Notes under the pieces: generated by a model
Told to the model about the DNA's origin: nothing
The model's database searches: none
The model's input: the letters and a program-made list of their open reading frames with translations, nothing else
Part shown: positions 47,322 to 58,725 of the stretch, piece by piece
Layout of the letters: each line of letters begins with the position of its first letter
How positions within the stretch are numbered: the first letter of the stretch is position 1
NCBI GenBank assembly: GCA_036936605.1
Contig: JAUPFV010000004.1
Location: forward strand, 67,108,352-67,172,351
Reading direction: 5' to 3'
Origin: Limnanthes douglasii subsp. nivea
Taxonomy: Eukaryota > Streptophyta > Magnoliopsida > Brassicales > Limnanthaceae
DNA length: 64,000 nucleotides
Program-made: the position numbers and the translations under genes

Positions 47322-48786
47322 GATACCCATTTTTTATTTTCAATTCTCATTCTTAAAAACTTTTTGATAGTAGTAGGAATTTTAGCATTAATGCACAATT
47401 TTAGAAGTTCAACTTCTACGATTTAGATCATGCTTAACAATTATAACTACAAAGATGAGCTGTTTCCTGAGCTCTTACACCCACTCATTGTATATAAACT
47501 ATAATAGTTGAATTACAAAATAATGAGACTAATCCGTCAACAATAGTTTTTCATCAAAATTTACCTTCTATAGCACAAAAGCAATACATGGATAAAAAAC
47601 AAATGGATCAGAGGTATACTATGAAAATAGAATTTGTAAATTTATACAAGTTCAGATTTCACAGATTGTTGTTTGTCATATATTAAATTCAATGTTTCAT
47701 AAGTATTATATATTATGCTTTATAACTTAAAAATATCATGTTTTGTTACATAATTATACCATATTTTACAACTTAGTTATATCATGTTTCGCAACTTATA
47801 TTTACATTGTTATATATTAATACTAATAGTAGTAGGTTATGTTGCAAAATAATAAGATGAATTCTAAAACGGTAATATTTCACCAAAGTTTACCTCAAAT
47901 AGCAAAAAATAATATATGGATAAAAAAATAATGGATCAATGGTACTAGACAAACAACATTTGCAAGTTTGTGCAAGTTAAATTTCAGATATTGTTGTTTT
48001 CCATATTTTACAAATCTAATGTCTTGGAAATACTATACATTGTGTTTTATAACTTAGAAGTATAACGTTTTTAACATAATTATATCATGTTTTACAACTT
48101 AGTTATATTACTTTTCACAATTTATATTTACAAAATTCCGCAAATGTTGTTATATACTATTATAATATAATAATAATAAGTTAGGTTGCAAAACGATAAG
48201 AGTATTCCTCAACATAAAATATTCACAAAAAACTACGTACCACAACAGAATACAAAAATGGATCATGAAATAACTAATGAATTTATGGTACATTGGACTA
48301 AACATAATTCATGAGAGTTTTCGTGAAATCGTGTAAAAATTTGTGAGTAGGTAGCGGATTATAAATTTTATTAACCAATTTTTTGACAAAATATTATATG
48401 ATATTCGTCAATAAAATTTGACGTAATATCTGAAATTCTGTGATTTTTGAATTTTATTCTCGAAAGTATGGTAAAATTCATAAATAATTCTGCTATGCCG
48501 TGACGATCTTTTTTGGATTTTGTGAAATGTGGTATAATTAAAGTACGAATTTTTTTGACAAGAAATCATTTTTTTGCTAGGATTCGGTAGATTTTTTTTA
48601 TAAAAAAACTGACGAAAGATTTACTTTTTGAATAATGAGTATAATCTTTCCTTTTTTTCCCGAAACAAATACATAAAAGTAATTACAACTGTATGCAAAT
48701 AATTACAACTCTTCAAAAGACTTTATGGTATGGTATGCACATGTTTTTCATTTGTTTGAAAAGATTATTTCATTTTAGGATTGAAA
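47322..48786. repeat. 1.46 kb AT-rich dispersed repeat, copy B
   Basis: Direct-orientation partner of 4536-6000. Here the right end runs into TAAATAAATAAATAATAATA rather than a LINE, which marks the LINE insertion edge in copy A. Confidence 0.8.
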
Positions 48787-49455
48787 ATAAATAAATAAAT
48801 AATAATAATTTGTTACTTAACAAAAAGAATTTTGCTAAACTGATTATAAAAAAATAAAAAATAAAAATATATCGATTTTTTAATTTGTAATTATAACGGA
48901 TAATTAACTTGTTTTGAACAACTAAAAAAATCTATTAGTTTTTTTTTATTCAAATAACATGCTTATAAATATTTAAAAGCCGACATTCGGTAATTTTGCG
49001 GTTGTCAAACTCTTGTTAGCAACTCTATATCTTAACAATCATCCCAAAACATCAAAATCCCCATCCAAAAAAGTGGTGACACCAGGTGGGCCAATAATGT
49101 TGCCGTTGTTATAAACTTGATCTCAGCAATCATACCAAAACATAAAAATCACCGGCCAAGAACGTCACACACCATATGGGCCAAAACCAAAGTTTATAGC
49201 CCCACAAAATTCATTGCGGCTAATTGGTAACAGTGCCCTTGGATTTAGGCGTAGTGCTGAGCGCTTTGCACACCCAAAACTCCGTCTGTATCTGACACTC
49301 CTAGTTTTCTATTTTCTAGAATCTAAGCAGCACACGGTTTGGCATCTTTAAGTGGACCAGACACTTTACAAATACCAGATTAATCAATGCCTCTGGTTTT
49401 AAGGTTTCAGAAAAACTTCACAAAATCCAGGGGCCATTGTACTATCTCATCTTCC
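48787..49455. other. Upstream region of the HIG1 gene
   Basis: AT-rich to about 49010, then more complex sequence with two imperfect copies of a phrase (AACAATCATCCCAAAACATC near 49035 and CAATCATACCAAAACATAA near 49127), each followed by a ...GGGCCAA...  string. No gene; probably promoter plus an older short duplication. Confidence 0.45.
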
Positions 49456-49463
49456 TATAAATA
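49456..49463 (+). promoter_or_regulatory. TATA box of the HIG1 gene
   Basis: TATAAATA, 74 bp before the ATG, consistent with a short 5' UTR starting near 49490. Confidence 0.7.
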
Positions 49464-49536
49464 GACACCCTTCTTCAACTTATCAGTATATCACTTCTTC
49501 ATACAACTTATAGCATCACAAACAAATTATCAAATC

Positions 49537-49887
49537 ATGGATGCAATTGAATCTTGGGTTACAGAGCACAAGCTCACTACACTTGGGGGAATTTGGTCAT
49601 CAGCAATTGGCACATCTTTGCTTTATAGCCGTGCAAGAACTCCTCTTAAGCCAAGTCTCCGGCTCATACATGCTAGGTAATTAGTTACTACAATCTGAAC
49701 TTGATTTGTTTTTTGAAAAGAGTTTGTGTATTGACATGGGTTTTTGATTATCAGGATGCATGCTCAAGCTCTGACACTAGCTGTGTTAGGTGGTGCTGCT
49801 GCTTACCATTACTATGACCAGAAAAAGAACAATGAGCTTGGACATGGAAATGAACATGGACATGGACATGGACATGGACATGAATGA
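49537..49887 (+). CDS. HIG1-domain (hypoxia-responsive) mitochondrial protein
   Basis: Two exons, 49537-49676 and 49755-49887, joined across a 78-nt intron (CTAG|GTAATT ... ATTATCAG|GATG). The product is 90 residues starting MDAIESWVTEHKLTTLGG. Two membrane segments are visible: residues about 14-32 (TTLGGIWSSAIGTSLLYSR) and about 48-66 (MHAQALTLAVLGGAAAYHYY). Between them, IHARMHAQ carries the H-x-R-x3-Q signature of the HIG1/Rcf1 family. These proteins sit in the inner mitochondrial membrane and support cytochrome c oxidase and respiratory supercomplexes; plant members are often induced by low oxygen. The C-terminus is an unusual Gly-His repeat (about residues 76-90) encoded by GGACAT repeats. 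The start is fixed by the first ATG after the TATA box and by the matching copy at 16843. No damage is visible. Family firm; exact role inferred. Confidence 0.93.
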
Positions 49888-49998
49888 AGATCTAATTAAC
49901 TAATTGTTCTTAAATTAGTAGTTGCGATGATGATGATGAAAACAATAATGTTCTTGTTTTATCAATGTAATACTTGGTAGTTTAGTACTACCGGTTCT

Positions 49999-50004
49999 AA
50001 TAAA
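49999..50004 (+). terminator. Polyadenylation signal of the HIG1 gene
   Basis: AATAAA, 112 bp past the stop codon. Confidence 0.6.
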
Positions 50005-50009
50005 ATTTA

Positions 50010-51861
50010 CGAATTTTGATTTGGATTCCCTTTTTAAACATTATCATTATACTACTATTAGTCTCGATTAGAATTTTACATATTTCATATAGTATAAAAA
50101 CATGTCCAATATGTGTCTCAATTACAGATATTAACTGCTACATCATTCAATAGATTAAAAAAATTGCTTGATTTATAGCACTAAAAGATAAGTCCTTGGT
50201 TGTACTTGTAATTTCATCTGCTTACTTCTTTCTATTATGTACTTCGTGCTAGTTTGTGTCAATGTGTCATTGCTTATTATTATTTTGGTCGAGCTTCCTA
50301 TCCTTCTAGGTACAAGTTCTTATATGCCTTTGCCTTTGTTTCTTGTTTTTCTGTTGCTGGTTGGTAAAACCTTTGCGCATCTGGGTAGTGTTGTTGAGGA
50401 ATTGGTTTCCTTCGCCATAAATGGTGAAGGACACGGTAGCTAACCATAAAGGATATGGATACCGCATATCCACCTCTCCGTATATAACCAAAAAGAACCC
50501 GATCAATTGAAGGTATTTGGTTATGGCCTAAGATGTTTGTTATATCAGAGTTAACTTAACACAATGAAGTAAAGATAAGGTTTCGAGCTGTGTTCAGCTC
50601 ACTTGGTTTCGTTCTCAGTCAAAACGGCAGTATTTTGATTAGTGAAGAACATAAACTAGGCCTTTTCATTTGTCTCGGCCCATTTATCTTAATAAAATAC
50701 AGCCCAAACCTTAATTAAACACATCATAATGAACCTTATCTAAATATAACAATATAAAAGATAAAAGTTCAAAAAATTGAAGGGAGAAGTTATTTTCTCC
50801 TATAAAATATTTTATTTCTCCCATATTTCAAAGAAACCTCCGCCTTATTATTTTTTCGAAAAAGAAAATTATCAATTTACCTTTTCTTTAATTTTATTCC
50901 AAAAACTAATATTTACCTTCTTCTTTAGCAACCGCCAAAACATTATATCTACCTTAAATTTTTCCAGCAACCTTCTACCCACCATATTTACTTCCACCAA
51001 TAAAATCTAATCCTATTACTGTAAATACACAACTATCAGCTATTTTAACTGAGAAAAAAAAACATAGCCACCACTTTCGATTGAAGCAATCTCTCAAAGG
51101 TAAAAATATTTTCTAAATCTTTTTTTAATCTATCGGTTAACAAGAGTTCTAGGAAGTCGGGTGTACTTTGCATAACGAGTTCCACGAACTCGATATGCAG
51201 AAAAATTTGCCGTTCTCGGAATTCTCTTGTTATGATTGTTTTTTTTTCAAATTTCATGTATATTGAGTTCGAGGAACATGTTTTTTTAGTATCGAATTAA
51301 TTTTATAAGACTTTGAAAATCTGTTTTTGATTTGTTTATTTTTTTTTAAAAAACTTTAACTTGTTTTTTATTCCTATCTTTCTTATTTTTGTTTGTTTTC
51401 ATTTTTACAAGATTAAATTATCTTGTTGGTTGATTGAATAATGTTGTGAGATGTTGAATATTTTGTTTGGGTGTCTTCATTTTCTATGATTAATTTTTAA
51501 CGAATTTGAGTTTTTTTTGGTTTTTAAGATTTAATTTTAGATTTCAAATGATATATGTTGGATGTAATTTGACTTAATGATGTGTTTGTTCGAATATGAG
51601 TTAGATAGTGCATAATGACATCAAAATATAAATTAGAAAATAAATTAAGAACAAAAAGGTAAAAACAAGTGTTGAATATTTTTTAGAAATATAAAATGGA
51701 GGAAATAATAAATCTTATGGGAAAAATAGCTTCACCCAAAATTGAAAGATAAAAGATAAGTGATCCTTTACACGTAATTTTTTAGTCCATGTATTAAGTT
51801 TTTTATTCAATCAATATCTAATGTTGGATGAAATCGTAATTTGATTTTTTTTAATGTCTTT
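50010..51861. other. Gene-poor AT-rich region
   Basis: No recognisable gene. 51030-51110 has a purine-rich leader-like stretch ending CTCTCAAAG|GTAAAAA that could be an old 5' exon; nothing follows it. Confidence 0.4.
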
Positions 51862-52150
51862 TTAAGTGAGTTAATGTGGAAGTTAGTGAGTTTTTATTGT
51901 TTTTTTTAATATTTTAAAATGAAAAGTATTTATTATTATTATTTTAATATAATATTCTTTAATGAATGATATATTCATAAATCCTTTTAAATTTTACGAT
52001 TGTAACAAAATTTTATGGGTTTTTTTATTCTTTCATTTTTATTACAAATATTTTTGTATTCCTAATCTTTTTTTCTTCGTATTTTCATTTTTAAAGAAAA
52101 GCTATCCGCTACCCTTTTCAATAAAAAGTAGGAAAATAAAAACTAAATTA
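51862..52150. repeat. Diverged repeat block b, second copy
   Basis: Partner of 12333-12640 in the same orientation, with the order GAGTTAATG, TTTTTATTGTTT, TTTTAATAT, TTGTAACAAAATTTTATG. An (AT)n run follows at 52162-52181. Confidence 0.62.
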
Positions 52151-52199
52151 ATTATCTTTTTACTATATATATATATATATTACTAAATCGAATTGGGTA

Positions 52200-53462
52200 G
52201 TGGACCCCATTCAAAATTTTAATTAGTAAAACAAATAGGCCATGGAAAAAATAAGGAAACGACAATGAGTCGTCTAAAATCATATTCAAACCATATTGCT
52301 ATCCTAATGCGCTCTAATGTCTGAACAATTCAAAGAGTGTGCAAGAAAAATTGGACGGTTTCAGAGAAGAAATCTTAAAAAAAGTCATCAACTTGAAAAT
52401 GAAGGGTCATTTGAGCTCCAAAATCTTGGTGATTTATGAAGGTTCCATAAGTTTGTCTCAAAGTCTTAATCGTTCGATCTCAGATTTTATGAGTTTTATT
52501 TCAGAAGTAGGATGAGGCTAATCTGCAAGTTACATCTCAGATATGTATTAATTCTATAATTGATTTTACTCGAATTAGTCAATTAGGGTAAATCTTTAAA
52601 CTTGTCTGAGAAAGCTGGTCCCTATAGAGATGACTTTTAATTGATTATGGATGTTGTTTTCATCTATGTTCATTATGAATTTGCATATATTTGTTCATCT
52701 TTCGAGCCAGTCTTCTGCCGCATTCTGTTCTTTGTTGATGTGTGAGATAGTCATAGTAGATGTAATGAGTTTCTTGCAACATTGTAGAATAAGCATTAGA
52801 AACCACGAGGATTTGTTAGTTAAAATTATTGTTAGTAAAGTTTAAAGTCTCTTTCTATATCTATGTTCCGGATTTTGAGCTTGAAACATAAAATTAACCC
52901 ATTTAATAGAGCACGAGTTTCCGCTGACAAAGGAATCTGTTTTCCATATAACCTTCATGTTGTTGCTTTAATCTATCCATTTGAATCTCTAATGATTGCA
53001 CTTCTAGATGATTCCGCATATATTAAACAGGAAGCATCAATGTTTAATTTTGACCTTGAGTCGGATGGTATAGACCAGTGAACAACTATAAGCTTGATAA
53101 GTTTCTTGAAATGATTGAAACAACCAAAATCGCAGGCTAGAGAGGAATCCTTAACCCAGAGGTGTATGTTTCTCTAGTTACATCAATTAATGCATTTTTA
53201 GTGAGCCAACAATCAAGCCAAAGGTCACAATTTCCTTGACTTATAGACCAATGAATAAATTCTTCTACAGTGCTTCTAATTTCAAGTTGTCTTTTCCAAA
53301 TCTGTGATCTTTTGTTGATTAACTGAACTTGTATTGGATGTGTATTGTAATAGTAAATAACTTGCATCACATTGGACCTTAAGGATTTATTTTCCCTGAC
53401 TTTCAGCCACATCTTGCATGAATAAGTTAGCTGAATTTCTTCAAATTTTCTAACATTTTCAA
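52200..53462 (-). mobile_element. LINE remnant with internal deletion, minus strand
   Basis: Minus-strand LINE ORF2 pieces. 53462-53140 reads FEEIQLTYSCKMWLKVRENK and later CDLWLDCWLTKNALID, matching the post-RT region of the LINE at 6001-12312 (there LKNIQTVFTFKLWFTLREN and VDFWLDKWRHTQSLI). 53060-52690 is the RNase H domain: KLNIDASCL, SAETRALLNGLILCF, then ISHINKEQNAAEDWL. In the first LINE these two parts are about 850 bp apart but here only about 135 bp, so about 0.7 kb including zf-RVT has been deleted. The 3' end probably lies near 52200; no clear poly-A was found. Confidence 0.78.
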
Positions 53463-53559
53463 AATTCACTACTACTTTGCTGTCATAAACTAACACAAAA
53501 GGAGTGTCAGTGGTAGTTGTGTGCGGCTTAGTTCGATAGGCCCATAACACTTCGGGCAC
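53137..53559 (-). pseudogene. Chimeric open frame: Gypsy integrase joined to LINE ORF2
   Basis: One uninterrupted 140-codon frame. Residues 1-32 (MPEVLWAYRTKPHTTTTDTP ... VYDSKVVV) are the C-terminal end of a Gypsy integrase, in frame with the integrase core just upstream apart from a stop between them. From about residue 33 (NFENVRKFEEIQ) the frame is LINE ORF2. The junction is near 53463. The fusion is most simply an insertion or deletion breakpoint between two elements on the same strand. No promoter of its own is evident, so expression is not claimed. Confidence 0.82.
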
Positions 53560-54150
53560 TTTGTCTGGCCATTTGCCTTTCGTTCATTCTAGATTCTTTT
53601 TAATACCTACCAAAATAGTTCGGTTACTCACTTCCACCTGATCATTAGCTTGAGGATTATAAAGCGTGGAAAAGTGTTGGCTTATCCCGAATCGGCTACA
53701 AAAGGTAGCGACTATGACATTTAGGAATTGCGGGCCGTTGTCTGTCATCAAAATGCAGGGTACTCCAAACCTTGTGAGAATTTGGGTATGGATAAAATCA
53801 CATATCTCTTGAGCTTGAGTGCGATACAAAGCCTTTGCTTCCATCCATTTTGAAAAATAGTCGACCGCAACGATCATTAACTATCTTTTACCGGTTGCCA
53901 TAGGGAGAGGTCCTATCAAATCAATCCTCCAATTATCAAAGGGGCAGGGAACGGCTACATGCTCCATCGACTCGCTCGCTAGATGCCCCGTATTGGCAAA
54001 TTGTTGACATTGATGGCATCGTTGAACAAACTATTCAGAATCGACAGCTAATTCTGGCCAGTAATAACCAATAAGTAAAAATCGTCTGATTAGGCTTCTA
54101 GAACCGCAATGTTCTCATGCTTCTCCATTATGCAAGTCATGCAGGATTGT
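53560..54150 (-). pseudogene. Gypsy integrase
   Basis: Zinc-binding part at about 54150-54010 (ILHDLHNGEA ... RCHQCQQFANTGHLA), then the rve core: VAVDYFSKWMEAKAL (first Asp, about 53870), LMTDNGPQF (second Asp, about 53745) and NPQANDQVEVSNRTI (Glu, about 53640). All three catalytic residues are kept. Stops before MIVAVDY (53878-53880) and within the zinc-binding part break it. Confidence 0.9.
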
Positions 54151-54249
54151 GGGTGCTTCTGTTTGATTTAAACATCAGAGCAATGGTCGGGTGGCACTTT
54201 TACGATACAAAATACCATCTAAAACACAATACTTAGCAGCCCGTAGTTG

Positions 54250-54830
54250 AAGCATTCAAGCCGCCGCATTGTCAATCAGGAGAATGGTAGAGTTAAGATA
54301 AAGTAGATAGGGTTCCATCCAGTCATCGGTGCTACTGATCGTGTGTACCCCGTCGCTCGTAGGAATGAGCTCGATCGTTGGCAGCTGTTGTGTAATGAAG
54401 ATGAGATTATCCCATGAGGCTGCGAACTTTACTAAGGCGGGCCTCACATAGATGCCCCGAGCTTGGTTCATTACCAACTACGAATCTGAACGGATCCTAA
54501 GAAGGTGGTCCCCACATATCAGTGCTAATTTTATACCATAAATAACTGCTTCATACTCGGCGACATTATTGGTAACTAGAAAATTAAAGCGAACCGCTTG
54601 TCAAATCTCTTCTCCTATTAGAAAGTGGGGGATAAAACCTACTTCTCCTCCTGACATACTCGATACTCTATCGGTTTCCACAATCCACTCGGGTAAGTCT
54701 ACCGTTAACGGGGTATTGTATTCGTCTTGTTGCATGTCTCTCAGTGAAGCAAATTCAGTGAGAAAGTCTGCTATAGTTTTTCCCTTGATCACCATGTGAG
54801 GTTCGAACTAGATTTCATACTCTCCCAGTT
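54250..54830 (-). pseudogene. Gypsy RNase H
   Basis: Frame from 54795 reads MVIKGKTIADFLTEF, then FNFLVTNNVAEYEAVIYGIK (about 54590-54540) and RIRSDS (about 54490), the RNase H catalytic region with Glu and Asp in place. Stops at about 54601 and 54478. Confidence 0.85.
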
Positions 54831-54879
54831 CGATGCTCCATTTGGTCAGCCTCCCCGAGGCATCGGGCTTTTGCAAAGC

Positions 54880-56060
54880 CATTTTTAGAGGGAAAGATGT
54901 TCGAACGAGTACTGTATGACCATGAAAATAAAGGCACATTTTTCATGCGTCTCTTACCAATCACAACACGACTTTTTCCAAGTTGAGGTATCTAGTATCT
55001 GCGTCAACCAAAGTCTTGCTAGTGTAATAGATAGGACGCTGGACCCCTGCTGGCTCTCTTACCAATATTGCGCTGATCGAAACCTGTGAAACAGATAGAT
55101 AAAAAACAGTAGCTCCCCCGCAGTGGGCACATAAAATATTTCCGACGACATGAGTTAGTTCTTGAGTTCGGATCGGTCCACCTGAAATTCTTGGCCCCTT
55201 GTAGTATTTTGAAAAAAGGATAGATTTTGTCTGAAGTTCTCAAAATAAAGCCGGAGAGTGCTGCTAAACGTACGGTGAGACATTGTACTTCCCTGATGCT
55301 TCCTAGTGGTTCCATCTAGATAGCTGCTTGTAATTGCATCGGGTCGACCTCAATGCATTTTTTGCTGACAGTGCATCCTAAGAATGTTCTGCGCCAGACT
55401 CCAAATGAACATTTGACCGAATTGAGCTTCAGATTGTACTGGCGTAGGAGATTGGAAACCGTTCAAAGCGTCGAAAGGTGTTATTCTGCCATGTGCATTT
55501 TGATGATCGTATCATAGATATAGGCCTCCATATGTCGACCCAAGTGATCGACAAAAACGTGGTTGACCAGTCACTTATATGTTGAACCTACATTCTTTAG
55601 TCCAAATGGCATGATTGTGTAACAGTAAAATCCTATTTCGGTTTAGAACGTGGTGTGCTCTTCGTTAGAAGGATCGAGGAAAATCTGATTGTACTTTGAA
55701 TACACGTCCATGAATGATAAAAAATCACATCCCGAAGATGAGTTCACTAGCTGGTCGATGCAGGGTAATGGGAATGCGTCTTTTGGACAGACTCTGTTCA
55801 GATCAGCAAAGTCGACACACATGCTCCACTAACCCTTTTTGTTTTACCAAAACCGGGTTTGCCTGCCAAAGTGGGTATCGGGCTCGTTGTATATGGCCGA
55901 GCCTTGACAACTTCATCACCTTAGTGGAAACAACCTCTTGCTTCTCTGCAGAAAAAGATATTCTCTTCTGTCGCACCGGCTTCGTATAAGGATCAATAGC
56001 CAATTTGTGGCAGATGATTGATGGATCATACCGGAAACACCACTGGCTTTCCACGTGAAC
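54880..56060 (-). pseudogene. Gypsy reverse transcriptase, active site mutated
   Basis: YPLWQANPVLVKQK near 55870, DLNRVCPKDAFPLPCIDQLV near 55800-55740 and FMDVYSKYNQI near 55715 are the RT series. The palm motif normally YVDD reads YIYD near 55520 (AYIYDTIIKM), so one of the two metal-binding Asp is Tyr. LAALSGFILRTSDKIYPFF at about 55270-55210 is the connection to RNase H. Several stops and shifts. Confidence 0.88.
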
Positions 56061-56577
56061 ACATCCAAATTTATTTCTAACAGTTCTATTAACTATTTCT
56101 TAAAAGGATAGTGTGTATGATTATCTAACCAAAACGTTCAACCTTTGGCTAGTACCTCATCTACCAGGTCTGGTGGTTCCTCCTCTAGTTGTTCTGTTTT
56201 TGTCAGATCATCAACGGGTTTGGGTGAGGGAGGTGGGCTACCCTCGGGTACTGCTCCCCCGTCACCAGTTGATTGCTATCTCAAGGGCTTGGCTGGATCT
56301 ACTGCCACCGCATAACATGATCTTGAGGTATGCTAGTTTCCTCTGATTATCCCCACTGCATTCCCTACCGGGTACTTGATGCATTGCCTGAACGTGCATG
56401 TCATAGCCTCAATTAGATACAGTCATGATATGCCAATTATTGCATGCTAGGAACTGGGAGCACCGATATCATGAAAAAGGTTTTGAGCTCGCGCTTAGTG
56501 GCCCCGTAACATGCTTTAACCATTAGTTCTACCTCACCTACACATTGGGATACTTTTCCCTTGTAGCCGACCAATCT

Positions 56578-56859
56578 TCACTGAGTTGACTTGAAAGGAG
56601 GGAAATTCTTCATTCTGTCATAACTTCTTTTAAATATGATATTAGCAGAGATCCCTCCATCAACTAGAAATCTAGTCACCATGACTCCCCTTATTTCAAG
56701 GTTTATCGTTAAAGCGTCTTTGTGGGGCGTGCTGACCGCCCGCAAGTCATCATCGTTGAATATGATGTTGGTCACAGGATTATAATAGTTGCAATACGAA
56801 GGAGCCTCGACCCTGCATACCTCTATGTCAGACCACCTTCTTTGGATCGTCTTCGCCAC
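56578..56859 (-). pseudogene. Gypsy aspartic protease
   Basis: Contains VTRFLVDGGISANIIFKRSY, the protease core in the D-G-G form common in plant Gypsy elements. Open for 93 codons. Confidence 0.82.
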
Positions 56860-57159
56860 TTGTCCTTGCTCGGAGTTTCCGTCCGAGATGGCCTAAAGTG
56901 ATGGAGATCGTTCATCAGCATCAGAGATTATATTACTAGCTACCTATGAAAGCATTTCTGTATTTGGATCCTCATTATTTATCAGCTCAGATTGCCCCCC
57001 CTCCGTAATAGTGAATAGCCACTGTTGCTTTCCTTTATCTTCTAGGGCATCGTTGTCAATTTTTTCTTCGATGCTCAGATCCTTCTCCTCCCTCTGTTCA
57101 GGCACCTCTGGTAATCTTGTATTTTGATAAACTAAACGAGTTTCCCACTGTCTATTAGC

Positions 57160-58300
57160 CTATAAATATTCTCTCTGAGTTTCCAACACTCGTTGGTTGG
57201 ATGCCCATGATCGTCGTGGTATCAACTGAAGTATCTATTTGAGCATTTGAAACCAAGTGCACTCGTTACCCGCGGCGTCTGGTATTTTGTTCTCCCCTTT
57301 GTCCGATCAGATATGACCAATATGGTTTCGGTAAGTGGGGTGACTTTCTTAGACGGATTCTCATAGTATCGAGGTCTGCGGCTAGTATCATGTGCATCAT
57401 CAATTATTTTTTTGTTCAGGGATTCCTCCCTTAGGGTCCGCTAAGCCGGTCGGGTGAATCCCCTTTTTGAGTATTGTTTACTTGTATGAATATGTCCGCT
57501 CGGGCAAGGAGGTCTCACATCACCTCCGTGGGGAATTTGATCAGATCAGCACACAGTTCTTCCTTTTAATCCAGACCTCTCTTGAGAGAGGCCACAACCA
57601 TGTTTTCTTGTAGGTCTGGCAACACATTCATAGCATAAACAAAATGCCTGACATAACTCTTAAGCAACTTACCTCACATCTGGTAAAGATCCATAATGGA
57701 ATCGCGCTCGCGTATGAGTTCTTTGTTGCCAATGAAATAATTCCTAAACCCCTTCCATAGGTTGGAAAAGTCTTGGATGAACCACTTGGGAAGGCCGCTA
57801 AACCGATCCATGCCGTTTCCCTTAAGAATCATCAAGAGTGCTTGGTATAGCATGACATCGTCGGGATTGAACACCATCATCATATTACAGAACTGTTCGA
57901 GGTGTCTCTCTGGATCTCTTGTACCGTCATAGGCCTCTATTCGGAATGGGTGAAATTTCCTCGACAACTAGGACTTTAAGATTTTTTCTGCAAAAGGCGA
58001 CTCCTTAATAATATAATTTGACATTTGGGGTGTTACCTGATTGTATTAAACGTCAGCCTCCTCCTAAGCTCTTTTCAAAGTAGTGCGGTGCACTTGTTGC
58101 CTCGGTTCATGCTCTTTGGATCGCTTTCTGCTTCCACTCTCACCCTCTCTCTTTTTCTTATCATCACGCTTAGAGGACCAGTCTCTTTTATTGATACGGC
58201 TAGCATCAGGTCCGAACGAGTGATTAACTCGGCTTACTCCTTTTGTCTTAACAGTTAGAGCGTTGAGTGCATCATTCATCCCGGCTAGGGTTACATTCAT
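57160..58300 (-). pseudogene. Gypsy gag
   Basis: A charged N-terminal part (RDDKKKREGESGSRKRSKEH, near 58190-58130), the gag domain (MSRKFHPFRIEAYDGTRDPE near 57967-57905; LKGNGMDRF...GLPKWFI, with the usual small spacing), and a C-terminal YHDDHGHPTNECWKLRENI stretch (near 57230-57170) of the HxDHGHxTxxC type. Confidence 0.85.
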
Positions 58301-58701
58301 TTCTTGCTCCCGAGCGTCTCACTCGTACACCATTTTGAGTTTCTCCTACTGAAGATTATAAATTTTCTGCTACAGTTGCTGGAAAGTTGGTTTTACCGTC
58401 TGGTTCTCACCGAGGACCTCATGCATGACATGGGTTGCCACCAATCCGGCAGGGTTGATTTCTGGTTTGACGATGATCACTGTTGTACCACTCGCGGGAC
58501 TGGCTCTACTGGTGCAGTTGGGGCTGCAACCACAACCTCCGAGCCGACAACTATGGTGGGGTTTGCTATGTTTAGCCTTGCCGATCAATTCGTTCTAGTT
58601 CTCCGATCCACCACTACTTCACTCGTTTCTGGGATTTCTCTCTCAATCCCTGACCTAGTTACTACCGTGGTCTTCTTACTTCTTTAGATAACTGCTTTGC
58701 A

Positions 58702-58722
58702 AGTTCCCACAAATGGCACCAA
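58702..58722 (-). promoter_or_regulatory. Gypsy primer-binding region
   Basis: On the minus strand TTTGGTGCCATTTGTGGGAA, the usual plant Gypsy TGGCGCC-type priming site with a C-to-T change, just inside the LTR. Confidence 0.7.
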
Positions 58723-58725
58723 ATT

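Noticed and set aside
46990..49000. Full segmental duplication joining 4.5-17 kb with 47-53 kb
   Set aside because: The shared blocks are not in the same order on both sides (HIG1 lies outside the pair on the left but between the blocks on the right), so a single simple duplication does not fit.
50777..51010. 77-codon frame rich in Phe, Tyr and Ser
   Set aside because: Composition is explained by TTT-rich DNA; no supporting signals.
52863..53081. 72-codon plus-strand frame (MFRILSLKHK...)
   Set aside because: It is the antisense of the LINE RNase H domain read on the minus strand.
58304..58687. 127-codon plus-strand frame
   Set aside because: Antisense of the Gypsy gag leader region; the element is on the minus strand.
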